Shown here piece after piece: positions 1 to 9,835 of a stretch of DNA of 16,306 bases. Each line of letters starts with the position of its first letter. The stretch's first letter is position 1. The position numbers were made by a program, and so were the translations under genes. Source of the DNA: Theodoxus fluviatilis (lineage: Eukaryota; Mollusca; Gastropoda; Cycloneritida; Neritidae); contig JAWQFJ010020606.1 in the NCBI GenBank assembly GCA_034096865.1, positions 52,501 to 68,806 of the forward strand, in the 5' to 3' direction. The notes under the pieces are model-generated. The model made no database searches and was not told the DNA's origin. It saw only the letters and a list, made by a program, of their open reading frames with translations.

Positions 1-51
1 TCTTGATGTGTTTATACTCTAAACAACACCAGCGTTTTAGGTTCTCAATTA

Positions 52-155
52 CTCCCTACCTCCCTCCCTCCCTCCCTCCGTCTGTCCCTCCGTCTGTCCC
101 TCCGTCTGTCCCTCCCTCCCTCCACACATCCATCCATTCATCTTTCCATCCACCC
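52..155. repeat. TCCC-type simple repeat with a 12-bp sub-repeat
   Basis: A pyrimidine-rich tract begins as TCCC tetranucleotides. It passes through three copies of the 12-base unit CTCCGTCTGTCC, returns to TCCC, and fades into degenerate ATCC units. The top strand has almost no G, so the complementary strand is purine-rich. No coding potential is seen. Confidence 0.85.
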
Positions 156-730
156 GACCGTTTTTCTTTCCATCTTCTCTAAGTGCCTATAATTTCAGTT
201 TTCCAGTGCCACATATAAAATTATGTGATCAGGTGATGACGTTGGAGACAAACACTTCAAAGAAAGCAAGGAAAAATGGATGCCCATTAGGTATATCGTC
301 ACGAACATCAGTATGACAAGTTCAAAATGAGACAGAGAAGCACTGGCAAAAGGTATAAATAAACCTGTGAATGCAATATGCTGAGATTGTAAACAACTTT
401 CCAAACGTGCCTGGAAGGGAAAACATACTTGGGTAATATTTCCTTTGAGGGGATCCGTTAATCAAAGGTTTTGATAGTCGTTGACGTCAGAATGTCCATT
501 GATCGAATCAGAGCAGTACGCACCCCGTGGCTGTGTTGTTTCATGTTGATACCCGTATGAGCGAGAATGTCAGAGCTAACCTGAGCAACCGAACGCTTTG
601 AGCTGTGCCAGCAATGCGTCCAGGGCGATAGATCATGGAACGCTAAGCTATTCCTCAGTGAAAACTCACCCGAAAGTTGCGCCAAAACAACCGGCGGGAG
701 TCGACGCAACCGAGTATTGTAATGTTTGCA
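156..730. other. Non-coding stretch, nothing recognised
   Basis: The open frames here are short (69 and 83 codons, both minus) and match no family I know. The longer one lacks an ATG start. A GTGAGT donor-like hexamer lies on the minus strand at 664-669, but no recognisable coding exon precedes it. Confidence 0.5.
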
Positions 731-900
731 TTGCTAATGGCGGACTAAATCAGGGCCATCCAATCAGAAAATGACAAGGTTGATTTGGCGCGGAAGCGAC
801 TGGGCGGAAGGAGAAAGTTGTTGACGGGAGGTTGGCCGTTGACCTTAGTGCATTGACTACTTGGCCCGCGTCCCGTCCCGTTTCCTGTGGACTCCTTCGT
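731..900. promoter_or_regulatory. Possible CpG-rich, TATA-less promoter or enhancer
   Basis: Four motifs common in TATA-less animal promoters cluster in about 75 bases. They are a YY1-like AATGGCGGA (736-744), a CCAAT box CCAATCAG (760-767), an E2F-type TTTGGCGCG (784-792), and a GC box GGGCGG followed by AAG (802-807). The stretch is richer in CpG than its surroundings, with further CCCG repeats near 865-882. Direction is not clear, and no convincing first exon follows on either strand. Short motifs also occur by chance, so this is inference from clustering only. Confidence 0.3.
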
Positions 901-1068
901 ATCTACACTGCCGGCTGTCTCCAGGGCGTGTAGTCACTTTCATGTTACCTCTTATTTGCAAGGAATTTGCCATCAGTGTTCACTGACCCTTACAATTTGG
1001 CGAATGTTGTTCGCCTTTTCATGTCTGAAGGCAGCGACCTATTACCATGATATTGGTTCGTGTATCAG

Positions 1069-1569
1069 CCCCCATCTAGCCCCCACAACATCCACACAAC
1101 CCACACACAGCCCCCATACAACCCCCAAAACATCCACACAACCCACACACAGCCCCCATACAGCCCCCACAACATCCACACTGCCCACACACAGACCCCA
1201 TCTAGCCCCCACAACATCCACACAACCCTCACATAGCCCCCATACAGCCCCCACAACATCCACACAACCCACACACAGCCCCCATCTAGCCCCCACAACA
1301 TCCACACAACCCACACACAGCCCCCATACATCCCCCACAACATCCACATTGCCCACACACAGCCCCCATCTAGCCCCCACATCCACACAACCCACACATA
1401 GCCCCCATACAGCCCCCACAACATCCACACAACCCACACACAGCCCCCATCTAGCCCCCACAACATCCACACAACCCACACACAGCCCCCATCTAGCCCC
1501 CACAGCATCCACACTGCCCACACACAGCCCCCATCTAGCCCCCACAACATCCACACAACCCACACACAG
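1069..1569. repeat. 42-bp minisatellite, 12 units
   Basis: Twelve head-to-tail copies of a C/A-rich 42-base unit, one of them 39 bases, begin at a CCCCC run. Read on the + strand each unit gives 14 residues of the type PHLAPTTSTQPTHS. Two subtypes, PHLA and PHTA (with PHTT and PHTS variants), partly alternate, which suggests some duplication of two-unit blocks. Unit length is a multiple of three, so the frame stays open across the array. From the ATG at 1004 it would give about 265 residues, running on into the 33-bp array and the LINE fragment. It has no clear signal peptide or conserved domain, and G-poor composition also removes stops in other frames. I call it a repeat, not a gene. Confidence 0.9.
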
Positions 1570-1743
1570 CCTCCGTACAGCCTACACACATCCCACACAC
1601 AGCCTCCGTACAGCCTACACACAGCCCACACACAGCCTCCGTACAGCCTACACACATTCCACACACAGCCTCCGTACAGCCTACACACAGCCCACACACA
1701 GCCTCCGTACAGCCTACACAAGCCCAAGCACTCCCACTCACAG
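1570..1743. repeat. 33-bp minisatellite, 5 units, abutting the 42-bp array
   Basis: Five copies of a 33-base unit follow the 42-base array without a gap; the last diverges into the adjoining LINE-like sequence. On the + strand each unit reads LRTAYTxPTHS, where x alternates between H and Q. The second half (CCACACACAG) is shared with the 42-base unit. The 33-base unit is therefore probably a shortened relative of it that was amplified separately. Confidence 0.85.
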
Positions 1744-2350
1744 GGACACCTCCAGAGCCAGATGGAACCCTTCTCCAGTGCCCGCAGAGACGTCGGCCTG
1801 ATCATCAGCTTGAAAAAGACGAATGTGATGAGTCAAGACACTGGGGTATCCCCAGGTATCACTGTAGATAACTACAAACTGGAGTCGGCCCACTAGTTTA
1901 CCTATTTGGGGTTCACCATCGGTGAAGACCGACCTCTCTCTGGACACAGAGATTAGCAAGCGCATCTTATAGGCTCCAGCATCCATTGCAAAACTTACCC
2001 AACGCGTTTGGGAAAATCCCAAACTCACGAAGCGCACCAAGATGAGTGTCTATATGGCATGCCTCATCAGCAGATCATTGCAGGAAAGCAATTCATGGAT
2101 GAGAAAATGCCAGGCAAAGAGAGGAAATAGTGTTTCTGCGTGCAATGCTTGCGATACATTCACAGGATCCATTGGTCAGAGAGGGTTCTCAACTCAGAGG
2201 TTCTTTCAGGGACAAACCCTCCAAGCATGTACACATTCTTAGCGAAGACCTCGATGCATGCGGCACTTCCATCGAATGATCGATGGTGGGATCCTGAAGG
2301 GACTCCATGTGATGAACTGTTGACAGGCTTCTTTGCGATGTTTCCACAAG
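1744..2350 (+). mobile_element. Decayed non-LTR retrotransposon, RT C-terminal region
   Basis: Frame-by-frame reading on the + strand gives the C-terminal part of a LINE reverse transcriptase in the order expected for one common invertebrate family. The pieces are VGLIISLKKTNVMSQDT (from about 1789), a TYLGFTI segment (about 1900-1917), LSLDTEISKRI, RVWENPKLTKRTKM ending at the ATG of 2042, MQCLRYIHRIHW (from 2140), and a PSMYT segment followed by RCMRHFHRMIDGGI. At least two frameshifts and in-frame TAG codons (about 1894 and 1970) break it, so it is an old dead copy. The upstream polymerase core and the 3' end are missing. Minisatellites lie at both edges. It is certainly LINE-like; I do not resolve the clade. 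Confidence 0.75.
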
Positions 2351-2539
2351 TATCTCATGTCTACAGAGCGTACGAGCTATCTCATGTCTACAGAGCGTAC
2401 GAGCTATCTCATGTCTACAGAGCGTACGAGCTATCTCATGTCTACAGAGCGTACGAGCTATCTCATGTCTACAGAGCGTACGAGCTATCTCATGTCTACA
2501 GAGCGTACGAGCTATCTCATGTCTACAGAGCGTACGAGC
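2351..2539. repeat. 27-bp tandem repeat, 7 apparently identical copies
   Basis: Seven head-to-tail copies of a 27-base unit (TATCTCATGTCTACAGAGCG plus 7 more bases) appear identical throughout. Each contains the palindrome CGTACG. The + strand reads SHVYRAYEL in one frame and LMSTERTSY in another; a minus frame reads RTLCRHEIA. Open frames on both strands follow from a stop-free unit whose length is a multiple of three, not from coding. There are no spacers, so it is not a CRISPR array. The lack of divergence implies recent expansion or homogenisation. Confidence 0.95.
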
Positions 2540-4025
2540 TATCCGCACCTTTTCTCCGCATTCCCCTTTGCCTTACTAAAGCGACCGTGACAGACATCAC
2601 ATGTCCTCGTTTGCCCTCTCATATTCTGTGTATTTGTTTCTTCTCTGCAAACATCTCCTGACTTGAATATCTATTACAAAGACGTCCCATTTATTTAAAG
2701 AATAATCTTGGGTATTTTTAGCTTTCTTTCCTATGGCTTTGTGTCACTGTTTGACCTTGAGTATATAGCGTGAAGGAGAGGAAGACTATGCACAGCTTTG
2801 TCTTCACTCTTAGATTAGCCTGCAAGCAATGCTGTGTTTGCTTACGGCGAACGTCCTGGATGCATGCACAGGAAGCAGGCGGTGAACACACGCGGAGTGG
2901 CTGTTTCTGTCCTTGCGGGGAGGCCGGCAATGAAGGAACGTTACTAATTAATGATTGTGGTGACGCTGCAGTGTTGTGTCAACGCCACCAACAGCACGGC
3001 CTATGAGCACGCCAATAGTCCCTCGTCCTTGTCAATGGAAAAGCATCGATCCAGGAGAGATTCCTCAGTTAAAACCAAAGTCGCTGTGGTGGTGGAGTGT
3101 TGTTGTGGAGGGTTAGGTATTGCTGCTCTTGCCATGTCGATCTGCTTGAATATTGAAACAAGAGCAAGGTGTATCCGCTTGTTCCTGCAGTTCCTTTGCT
3201 TTGCACTTGTGTTTCTAGCAGTCGATGGACACGATGAACGAGGAGGTAAGTGATTTTCTTCACAGCCAACTCCTTGAGCATTATGGAGTCGTATGATTTA
3301 CCTTGGTCGCAGTCTCAGTCCTCGAGAGCTGTTCCATAGCCTGACTGAGGAAGGTCTTGCTGAGCCTCCGAGAAATCGTCCGCTCTTCACCTATTCGATG
3401 CTCACCTTAGCGACTGACAACATTTAATTTTCTCTAAGTCAGTTGATGAGGCAGATGCCGAAAGAATAAAGCAGGCAGTCGGACAGACATATGTGCAGAA
3501 AAAGAATGGCAGGATTAGCGGGGAGAGAGTTTTTCGCTTGGGGTCAGTCAAGTTTACTTTCTTGCACTCAATATACAACTTAATAAACCCAAAATACCAC
3601 AACAGTGGAAGCAACGACTTCAAAGGCATCTTTCTGTGCAGAAACGCTTTCTTCTGTCAATCTTTACCGTCAACTTTTGAGAGGGCACCCATCTTAGTTG
3701 TCCGGCAACCATCTTTGACCTTTTTCTAGACTATAATCTGACGCTCTCTTGACATCCCAAGGTGAGGGGATCCTGGAGAGGCATACAAGTGGATCTGGCG
3801 GCCCTCCACCTACAGACATTGCCAGTCACGGGGCTAGCATTGACACTCTGGCCAGTCATGGCAGATACTGCTTGCTATTTCCAGACGTCCCATTTAGACC
3901 ACCATTGTCCTGTCCTCGGCCTCCGCGCCGAAGAGGCCCAAGAGCCCAGGAAGCACGTCCAGTGTACGCATTTTTGTGTCAGCTTTTTGCCGGGGTTGGG
4001 CCGCGGGTCTTCGGGGAACTGAGAG
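2540..4025. other. Non-coding stretch with one weak coding hint
   Basis: No recognisable gene is seen. A 100-codon + frame (2951-3253) carries two hydrophobic runs, VAVVVECCCGGLGIAALAM and FLQFLCFALVFLAV, and ends at a consensus donor (GAG followed by GTAAGTGA at about 3242-3253). It lacks a convincing acceptor or family match, so it is not called. The remainder holds short frames only. Confidence 0.4.
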
Positions 4026-4100
4026 GGCAAAAGGAAAGGGGGGGGGGGATGTGGGTTTGAAGGGAGGGGCGAGGGGGGGGGGGGTAGGTGGTGGTATGGT
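4026..4100 (+). repeat. Guanine-run tract
   Basis: Two runs of 11 to 12 G (about 4038-4048 and 4073-4084), separated by shorter GGG and GGGG groups, lie on the + strand. The spacing allows an intramolecular G-quadruplex. Long homopolymers are also frequent sites of assembly error. Confidence 0.8.
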
Positions 4101-4548
4101 AAGAGACAAGGATGGCTACCGACGCGTTTCCTCTTGCATGAAACTTCCTTTCCCTTGTGGTCTTCCTCTTTTCGTCCCAGGCTTTCCATCACAATTTCCT
4201 CTCTCACCTCCACAGGCTATGTATCGCTGGAGTAACTTCCCCCAGGCCTCCTTCGTAACCCGTTTCCCCGTCATCACGGCCATCTGAAACCCTCGCTTTC
4301 TCCTGGCTCTCTCACTCTCTCCACAACCCCAGGCGATGTTTCAAGTCTAATGCCATCATGGACCGGGAGTGCAGAGCTGTTTCGCCATTCGGTCCATCAT
4401 TACCACGCTGCCAGCTAGGAGCTGAGTCTTCACTTGTCTGAGTGGCTGAGAGCTGACGTTGGAACTGGTGGATGTGGTGGCCATAACATTGGTTGTGGCG
4501 TGAGTTTTGGTATTACAACCAGTATGGTAATCAAGACTGATGGTGATG
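4101..4548. other. Non-coding spacer
   Basis: Mixed-composition sequence with a C/T-rich middle (about 4190-4330). No open frame resembles a known protein, and no repeat unit is evident. Confidence 0.4.
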
Positions 4549-4701
4549 GAGTGAGAGAGAGAGAGAGAGAGAGAGATAGAGAGAATGAGATAGAAGGAGA
4601 GAGAGAGAAAGAGAGAGAGACAGAGAGAGAGAGAGACAGAGACAGAAACAGAAGCAGAAAACGATGCAGATACAGAGACAGAGACAACCATACAAACACA
4701 C

Positions 4702-4782
<81 letters not shown>

Positions 4783-4799
4783 CGCAAGCAATCACACAC

Positions 4800-4861
<62 letters not shown>
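4549..4861. repeat. Compound microsatellite (GA)n-(CA)n-(GA)n
   Basis: An imperfect GA/CAGA tract (4549-4690) is followed by about 40 CA dinucleotides (4695-4778). A short interruption precedes about 29 GA dinucleotides (4804-4861). All open frames across it (alternating HT, RE, SL or CV) are repeat translations. CA tracts favour Z-DNA and GA mirror repeats favour triplex DNA. Confidence 0.97.
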
Positions 4862-4864
<3 letters not shown>

Positions 4865-5653
4865 TAAAGTGAAGAGAAAGGCACTGTGGAATGCCTTGTT
4901 TGAGGAATGGACCTTTTCCATCCCTGGAGTGACACTTGTGGTGATGGCTAGAGTGAAACAGTCGACGGTGGCGGCATTGACTGCGGTTGTTTACTGATTC
5001 GAAGAGACAGCTGATGTACAAAAGGGTCATAGGAGTTAACTGTGAAATGAAAAATCATTATAGCGGAACAAAAAATGTTGGTCACTGGACATTTACAAAG
5101 GATTGTGCTGTAGCAAAGTAGAAATTTGACGTCAGAACTAAAACTGGAGAGTAATATGTTTTGAATGGCGATAGCGTGACTTTTTTTGAATTAAGCGATT
5201 ACTGAAATTTCGCACCCAATACACCTTGCCATGCATTTCCTTTGTTTAATGTTTCTGAATGGCACAAATTCCTGAAAAGTTCGGCTTTAACTTTTATTGC
5301 ACCCTTTTATGTCTTTCGAACTTTTACCCCAGATCAAACTTCTCTCCAAAACTCTTCATCTTCTCGAACATACCCGCATCTGCATTCAAATTCCACATAC
5401 TTATCATCTCCAGAGAGTGCAACGCCAGGGGAATGACAGAGGTAACGATGTAATTTTAGAACTGCAACTTCCGGTGCCACAGTAGTGCAGAAGTGATAGG
5501 TTTATTATATGTTTTTATTGTTGAGAGTGACTTAGCCTCCAAAATATTGATCTAAAGAAAGAAGCCTGCATGCTTGCGTACTTGTGTTTGGTCAGTAAGT
5601 ACACGTATGTATGCATGCATGCGTTATGTCTTGTTTAGGTGCATATACCACAG

Positions 5654-5654
<1 letters not shown>
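4862..5654. other. Non-coding spacer
   Basis: AT-richer sequence without a recognisable gene; three overlapping + frames near 5242-5485 are short and match nothing known to me. An alternating purine-pyrimidine stretch, ACGTATGTATGCATGCATGC (about 5602-5621), is the only local structure noted. Confidence 0.4.
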
Positions 5655-5691
<37 letters not shown>

Positions 5692-5726
5692 AGGGAGGGA
5701 GAGAGGGGGGGAGAGAGAGAGGGAGG

Positions 5727-5788
<62 letters not shown>

Positions 5789-5814
5789 AGAAGAGAGAGA
5801 GAAAGAGAGAGAGA

Positions 5815-5847
<33 letters not shown>

Positions 5848-5876
5848 AGGGGAAGGAAGGAAGAAGGGCAGGAAGG
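5655..5876. repeat. (GA)n / GGGA purine microsatellite
   Basis: About 220 bases are almost pure purine on the + strand, mixing GA dinucleotides, GGGA or GGGGGGA blocks and AAGA interruptions. RE-rich + frames and SL-rich minus frames across it are artefacts. Strand asymmetry of this kind can form triplex DNA. Confidence 0.97.
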
Positions 5877-6039
5877 ATAATGTTGCCCCTTTTCATCCTG
5901 CTAAAAGCACGGTCATCCGGTCAGACGTTTTTGTCTCTGTGCTGCTCCTGTTTTTACTTTCTTAGCTTAAAAAAATATTAACTCTGTCTTCCCTTAGTAC
6001 TTTCCGGTTTCAAAGGTAGCAGTGGGTGTCTGAAACAGC
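5877..6039. other. Non-coding spacer between purine and G-rich tracts
   Basis: Short mixed sequence with no gene-like open frame and no repeat. Confidence 0.4.
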
Positions 6040-6140
6040 GTGTGGGTGTGTGGAGGGGGTTTAGGGTGGGGTGGGGTAGGGAAGGGGTTGGTTTAGGGTT
6101 GAGGTGAGGGTGGGCGTGGGGGTGGGGTTGTGTGTGTGTT
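6040..6140 (+). repeat. G-rich tract with TTTAGGG-like units
   Basis: About 100 bases on the + strand carry more than ten groups of three or more G separated by T, A or GT. Two are TTTAGGG (6060-6066 and 6092-6098). The tract resembles degenerate telomere-like or quadruplex-forming sequence but is not a regular TTAGGG array. It ends in a short (GT)n. Confidence 0.8.
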
Positions 6141-7060
6141 TGACTTCAGTGCAGGGCAATATCTCACTCCCTCAGGGACCAGAAAACTCTTCACTTTTTG
6201 GTGTTATTCCTTCGCCGTGTATCATATTTTCTGATCGGTCATCCTCTGAAGATTTGGTTTCTTCCTCCGGTCAGATCGAGATACAGGAGCATTTGCACCG
6301 ATATTAGCAAGCTTGAGATTGTATTCCATTCAGAAACCTGAGTGACCACTGCATATAATTTGTGAGTTTCATGTTTCAAATCAGTCAATGTGTAGCATTT
6401 GAAGTTTACAGAAAGATCATGTACTATTTTTCGTGCAAAATACCTGCACTTGATTGTAGTGTGTGGTGACAGTGTAAACGGATGCTTCTCATTTATGCGC
6501 ACAATGCATTTTTATAGACCATTGAGCACACGTTTCTGAGCTAGACATCATGAAATGTGCACGTTTACCATAAATTTTGGTTGATAACAGAGTATTATGT
6601 GCTCTATTCGAAAACGTTATTTTCAAGAATGCCTGTTTTCACTACACACGTAATAAACATAAATCAACAACGTCTGCAAATGTATTGATAATTTTGGTAC
6701 AATTTAAAAGAAAATGCATTGTACTTTATGATGATACAATAATCTGGCACGTAATACTATATAAGACACCGAAGGTATCGGACAGGCTTATTTAAGAAAA
6801 ACCGGTCAATTTATGCCCATCCCTGTGTAGTAGGTAAAAATGAAGAAAAAGGATGAGAACATGAGCGCGAGTACAAAGTCAGCCCCTACACAGAACAACG
6901 TATAAAAACGAATCACTCCATTGATAGGGATGCTTTGCAAACTTTTCGCGAATGATTCAATCATCTCTTCACAATGCCGAACACATCTCTTGTACCATTA
7001 TGATGTCAGTTCTCTCTACCTCTACTGTACCTTCCTATCGTTTTTCATAGGCACTTGGAA
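6141..7060. other. AT-rich non-coding stretch
   Basis: Several short frames (72 to 87 codons) lack recognisable domains and are rich in hydrophobic or aromatic residues typical of random AT-rich translation. No tRNA-like or transposon-like segment was found by eye. Confidence 0.45.
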
Positions 7061-7096
7061 AATTTCACTTAAATGATCACGTGGTCATGTGAAATT
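7061..7096. other. Imperfect palindrome centred on a CACGTG E-box
   Basis: Outer arms AATTTCAC (7061-7068) and GTGAAATT (7089-7096) are perfect reverse complements. The inner block ATGATCACGTGGTCAT (7073-7088) is self-complementary except for one mismatched position per arm, with CACGTG at 7078-7083 in the centre. Four extra bases, TTAA, sit on the left side only. It could be a cruciform, a dimer binding site (bHLH factors bind CACGTG), or chance. Confidence 0.6.
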
Positions 7097-7744
7097 GCCT
7101 CTGCCCACACAGGGGAAACAATTGCGTGCAAAAGTTCCGCGAATTTCCCTGAATAGCCAAGCTTTTGTCTGGGGGGAGGAAGGGGAGGTAATCAACTATA
7201 ATCAACCCTAATCTTGCTTAGGTGACGTCCATCAGAGACCGTCCTGGTCTTTCTGTGGAAGATACATCGTTGTTGACTCATTTCGGGTGGTATCATAGCC
7301 TTTAAGTGCATTCTGAACATTTCTCGTCGCACCAAGACACGGCACGGGCCTATCAGAAGGAGGGTAAAAAATGAAGTCTGGAAAGAACGCGAGTTTCTTC
7401 CTGCACTTTCCTGGCAACCCGAGTCTCTACTCGTCCAGGGCTGTCTCCTCGGGGCAGCGCTCTCCGGAACTCTGCAAATTGCGGGCGGTACTCGTGATTT
7501 GGTAGCAATCTTCTGCCGCTTGTTACATTGATCAACGAGGTTGGGTTTATGACACAGAGTTATTTAGACACTGTGTTTTTCCGCTCCCAACGCGCGCCCG
7601 GAGTTGACTGAGGCCTGAGGTTGTGCGGCGTCTTGTCGTCTGGCCTGCGCCAGTCCTTGACGGGAAACGTTAGGCATGGTTCTAAAAGCATGCTCGTTAA
7701 GGAATGTTTGAGTGTAACAGTAACGTTACGTACAGGGATAGTAA
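7097..7744. other. Non-coding stretch
   Basis: No recognisable gene. Two minus frames of about 60 codons (7232-7417 and 7353-7535) overlap in different registers and match nothing known to me. The right half, from about 7380, is richer in CpG. Confidence 0.4.
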
Positions 7745-7765
7745 AGAGGGAGGGAGGGAGGGAGG

Positions 7766-7819
<54 letters not shown>
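7745..7819. repeat. (GGGA)n-(GA)n microsatellite
   Basis: About six GGGA units run directly into about 24 GA dinucleotides on the + strand. Open frames passing through it on both strands (RE-rich or SL-rich segments) are repeat-driven. Confidence 0.95.
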
Positions 7820-7821
<2 letters not shown>

Positions 7822-9835
7822 TACAAAAGAAAAGGAAAAGTGGCGAGAGGTGGGGTGGGATGTTTTGTTCTTGGGATGAGACACCTGCAGGATTTGAGAA
7901 AAGCGGAAAAAATGTACCGAAATGGATAAATGGCATAGGTAGTGTATGTGGGAATCCTGAATGGACAACGAAAGTGTCTTTCCGCCAGGGTATTCGTCGC
8001 AGTTACTGTTAAGTTCAACGTATTCATGCGTGATAATGAATCAACTGAGTTCATTGATGAACATAAGGATGGAACATACGTCTGCACAGGAATGCATTCA
8101 TTACGTGGTGCAGTCATGTTGTCATTGATTACTTACACAATGGATCATGAATGCATTATCCCCAATCTTTGCATAACCGTTGGTTTGCTTCTGTACGTGT
8201 CACCTAGACATCTAAATGGTACTTTCTGACCCCCCTTGGACTCTCCTTCGTGTATCATATTTTTCCATTCACAATCTTATTTACTCGTTTCTTTGGCCCC
8301 TTTGTCCGCCCATCCTTATACCCATATTCTGTCGCCATCAACCCATTTACGCTGCACAACTTTCAACTGTGGAAAATCCGCGGGTGTGCTAAGGGATAAC
8401 TTGGAATGGAGCAACATACTTTTTTGCGAGGGAATACAGACCAGTCTATGGAAGTGCGCAGGAGACTCTTGAAAAACAAGTCATAAAGGAACGCTCTATA
8501 ATATCATTAGACGTCCCTTCCAACTATTAAAAAATCTCGCATCACAGACGGTGCCCACAGAAAGGAATGGAAAATTGATAGAGACACCTAACTATCGCCA
8601 CGCCCATGCCACACAGGCGATATTGACTTCCCCGAGATCGCGCCAAATGGCGAGGCTTGCCGCCACATAACTACGGCCGCATCAACGGCCTCCCAGGGCT
8701 TGGAGTAGGGGGCGAGCGATCAGAAGCATCCCTCCCACGCGGCCAGCACGTTCCTTCTCTGGCGTCATTAGGACACCTCACAGAGTGGCCACCTACACTT
8801 CAGACTCTCCAGTACCATTTCATTCTCCCGCTCTGTACTCCCGTGCATTTAGGCAGGTGTTTTCCAGCCACTGTCAGTGTCCTCTTCACCAGGCCTCGAC
8901 CCTCACTCTCCAGTTCCCAGAGACCACGAGTGCTCTGGCACGAAAGCGCAAGAACCTCTCCGGATGGCTGTATGACACTCTTGTCAAGGTCCAAGTGTAC
9001 AGGTCTTTCCTGGTGGACGGTATGCGTCGTGCTGGGAAGAAAGCAAGGTGGTCAAATGCCTTTGCTTTTGACAGCCAGGCTTTACGTGACTTGTGTTGAG
9101 AGACAGAAGGTGAATGAGGAGGAGTCTTATCATGAATAATTTGTGCTACTACTGTGCTGTAAATCCATTATAAATTGCTTGTGCACGCACAACAGAAGGT
9201 TATTGATTACGTCAGTATCGGAATTCTTTTAAGAAAAGAGTTTAAATGGTTGTGGAAGTCGTCTGCGCTGTTGAGATAATTGCATTTTCTAGGACAAAGT
9301 GGTGTTTACAGAATGCGCGTGTGGCAACGAAGGTGAAGCAGGAGGAAAGCATATTAAACGTTCAGTGCTGGAATTCATAATTATAATCGCATCTTTTGCG
9401 GTGTCATTGACCTTTCCGTAGTTCCCTGACCTTTTCCCTGTCCTGGGAGCCGTTGAAATCAAGAGAAAAAGAGGATGTTTGGATTCACTGGTTGTAAAAT
9501 TACGCTGCAATAAGTGCTTTGGAAGGAGACGGGAAAGCATGCACTGACGTTGATGGGAGAGTAGGCCATTCAGTGGCACTTAATATGTTAAAAGCAAAAC
9601 GTGATTGATTTACTGCCAAGATACTTTCGCTGTGATGAGCAATAATAGTGTCAACAAGAAATGAATACACCACAATGTCACGCATTTTACATTTCCAAAC
9701 TTCTGCAATTATTGTTTACCTGCATTTTATAGGTGTCACACGTGATGTAAATCGCGCACTAAAACCAGGAGCTCAGACGAGATTGGTATCACAGACCACC
9801 CAAAAATGACTACTGAGGATTGGACAACAGAAACC
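7820..9835. other. Two-kilobase non-coding stretch with a weak candidate exon
   Basis: No known gene is recognised. A palindromic CGCCAAATGGCG with an E2F-like GCGCCAAA lies at 8640-8652. A + frame ending at 9099 contains NLSGWLYDTLVKVQVYRSFL and is preceded by a pyrimidine-rich CAG (about 8885-8901), as a last exon could be. It has no polyadenylation signal nearby and no family match. Inverted 10-mers AATGCATTCA and TGAATGCATT lie at 8091-8100 and 8148-8157. Confidence 0.35.

Noticed and set aside
887..1801. Long + open frame (304 codons), Pro/Thr/Ser/His-rich, mucin-like
   Set aside because: It starts at GTG (first ATG at 1004), consists mostly of minisatellite units, and ends inside a LINE fragment. 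Other frames are also open because the units are stop-free.
1042..1805. Three minus-strand Gly/Val/Trp/Cys-rich frames
   Set aside because: They are reverse translations of the same C-rich minisatellites; no domain or start context.
2351..2539. CRISPR array
   Set aside because: Units are contiguous with no spacers and the genome is eukaryotic.
2140..2661. 173-codon + frame through the 27-bp repeats
   Set aside because: It joins a broken LINE piece to the tandem array; its openness comes from the 27-base unit.
4356..5030. Long frames rich in SL, VC, HT or RE dipeptides
   Set aside because: Pure (GA)n and (CA)n translation; equally long frames exist on both strands.
5574..5981. RE-rich + frames and an SL-rich minus frame
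   Set aside because: Repeat artefacts of the purine microsatellite.
6060..6098. True telomere array
   Set aside because: Only two TTTAGGG units among irregular G-rich sequence.
7560..8117. 185-codon minus frame with an SLSLS segment
   Set aside because: Passes through (GA)n; the flanks have no recognisable domain.
8657..9139. 160-codon + frame
   Set aside because: No ATG start, no domain, and an overlapping frame looks equally or more protein-like.
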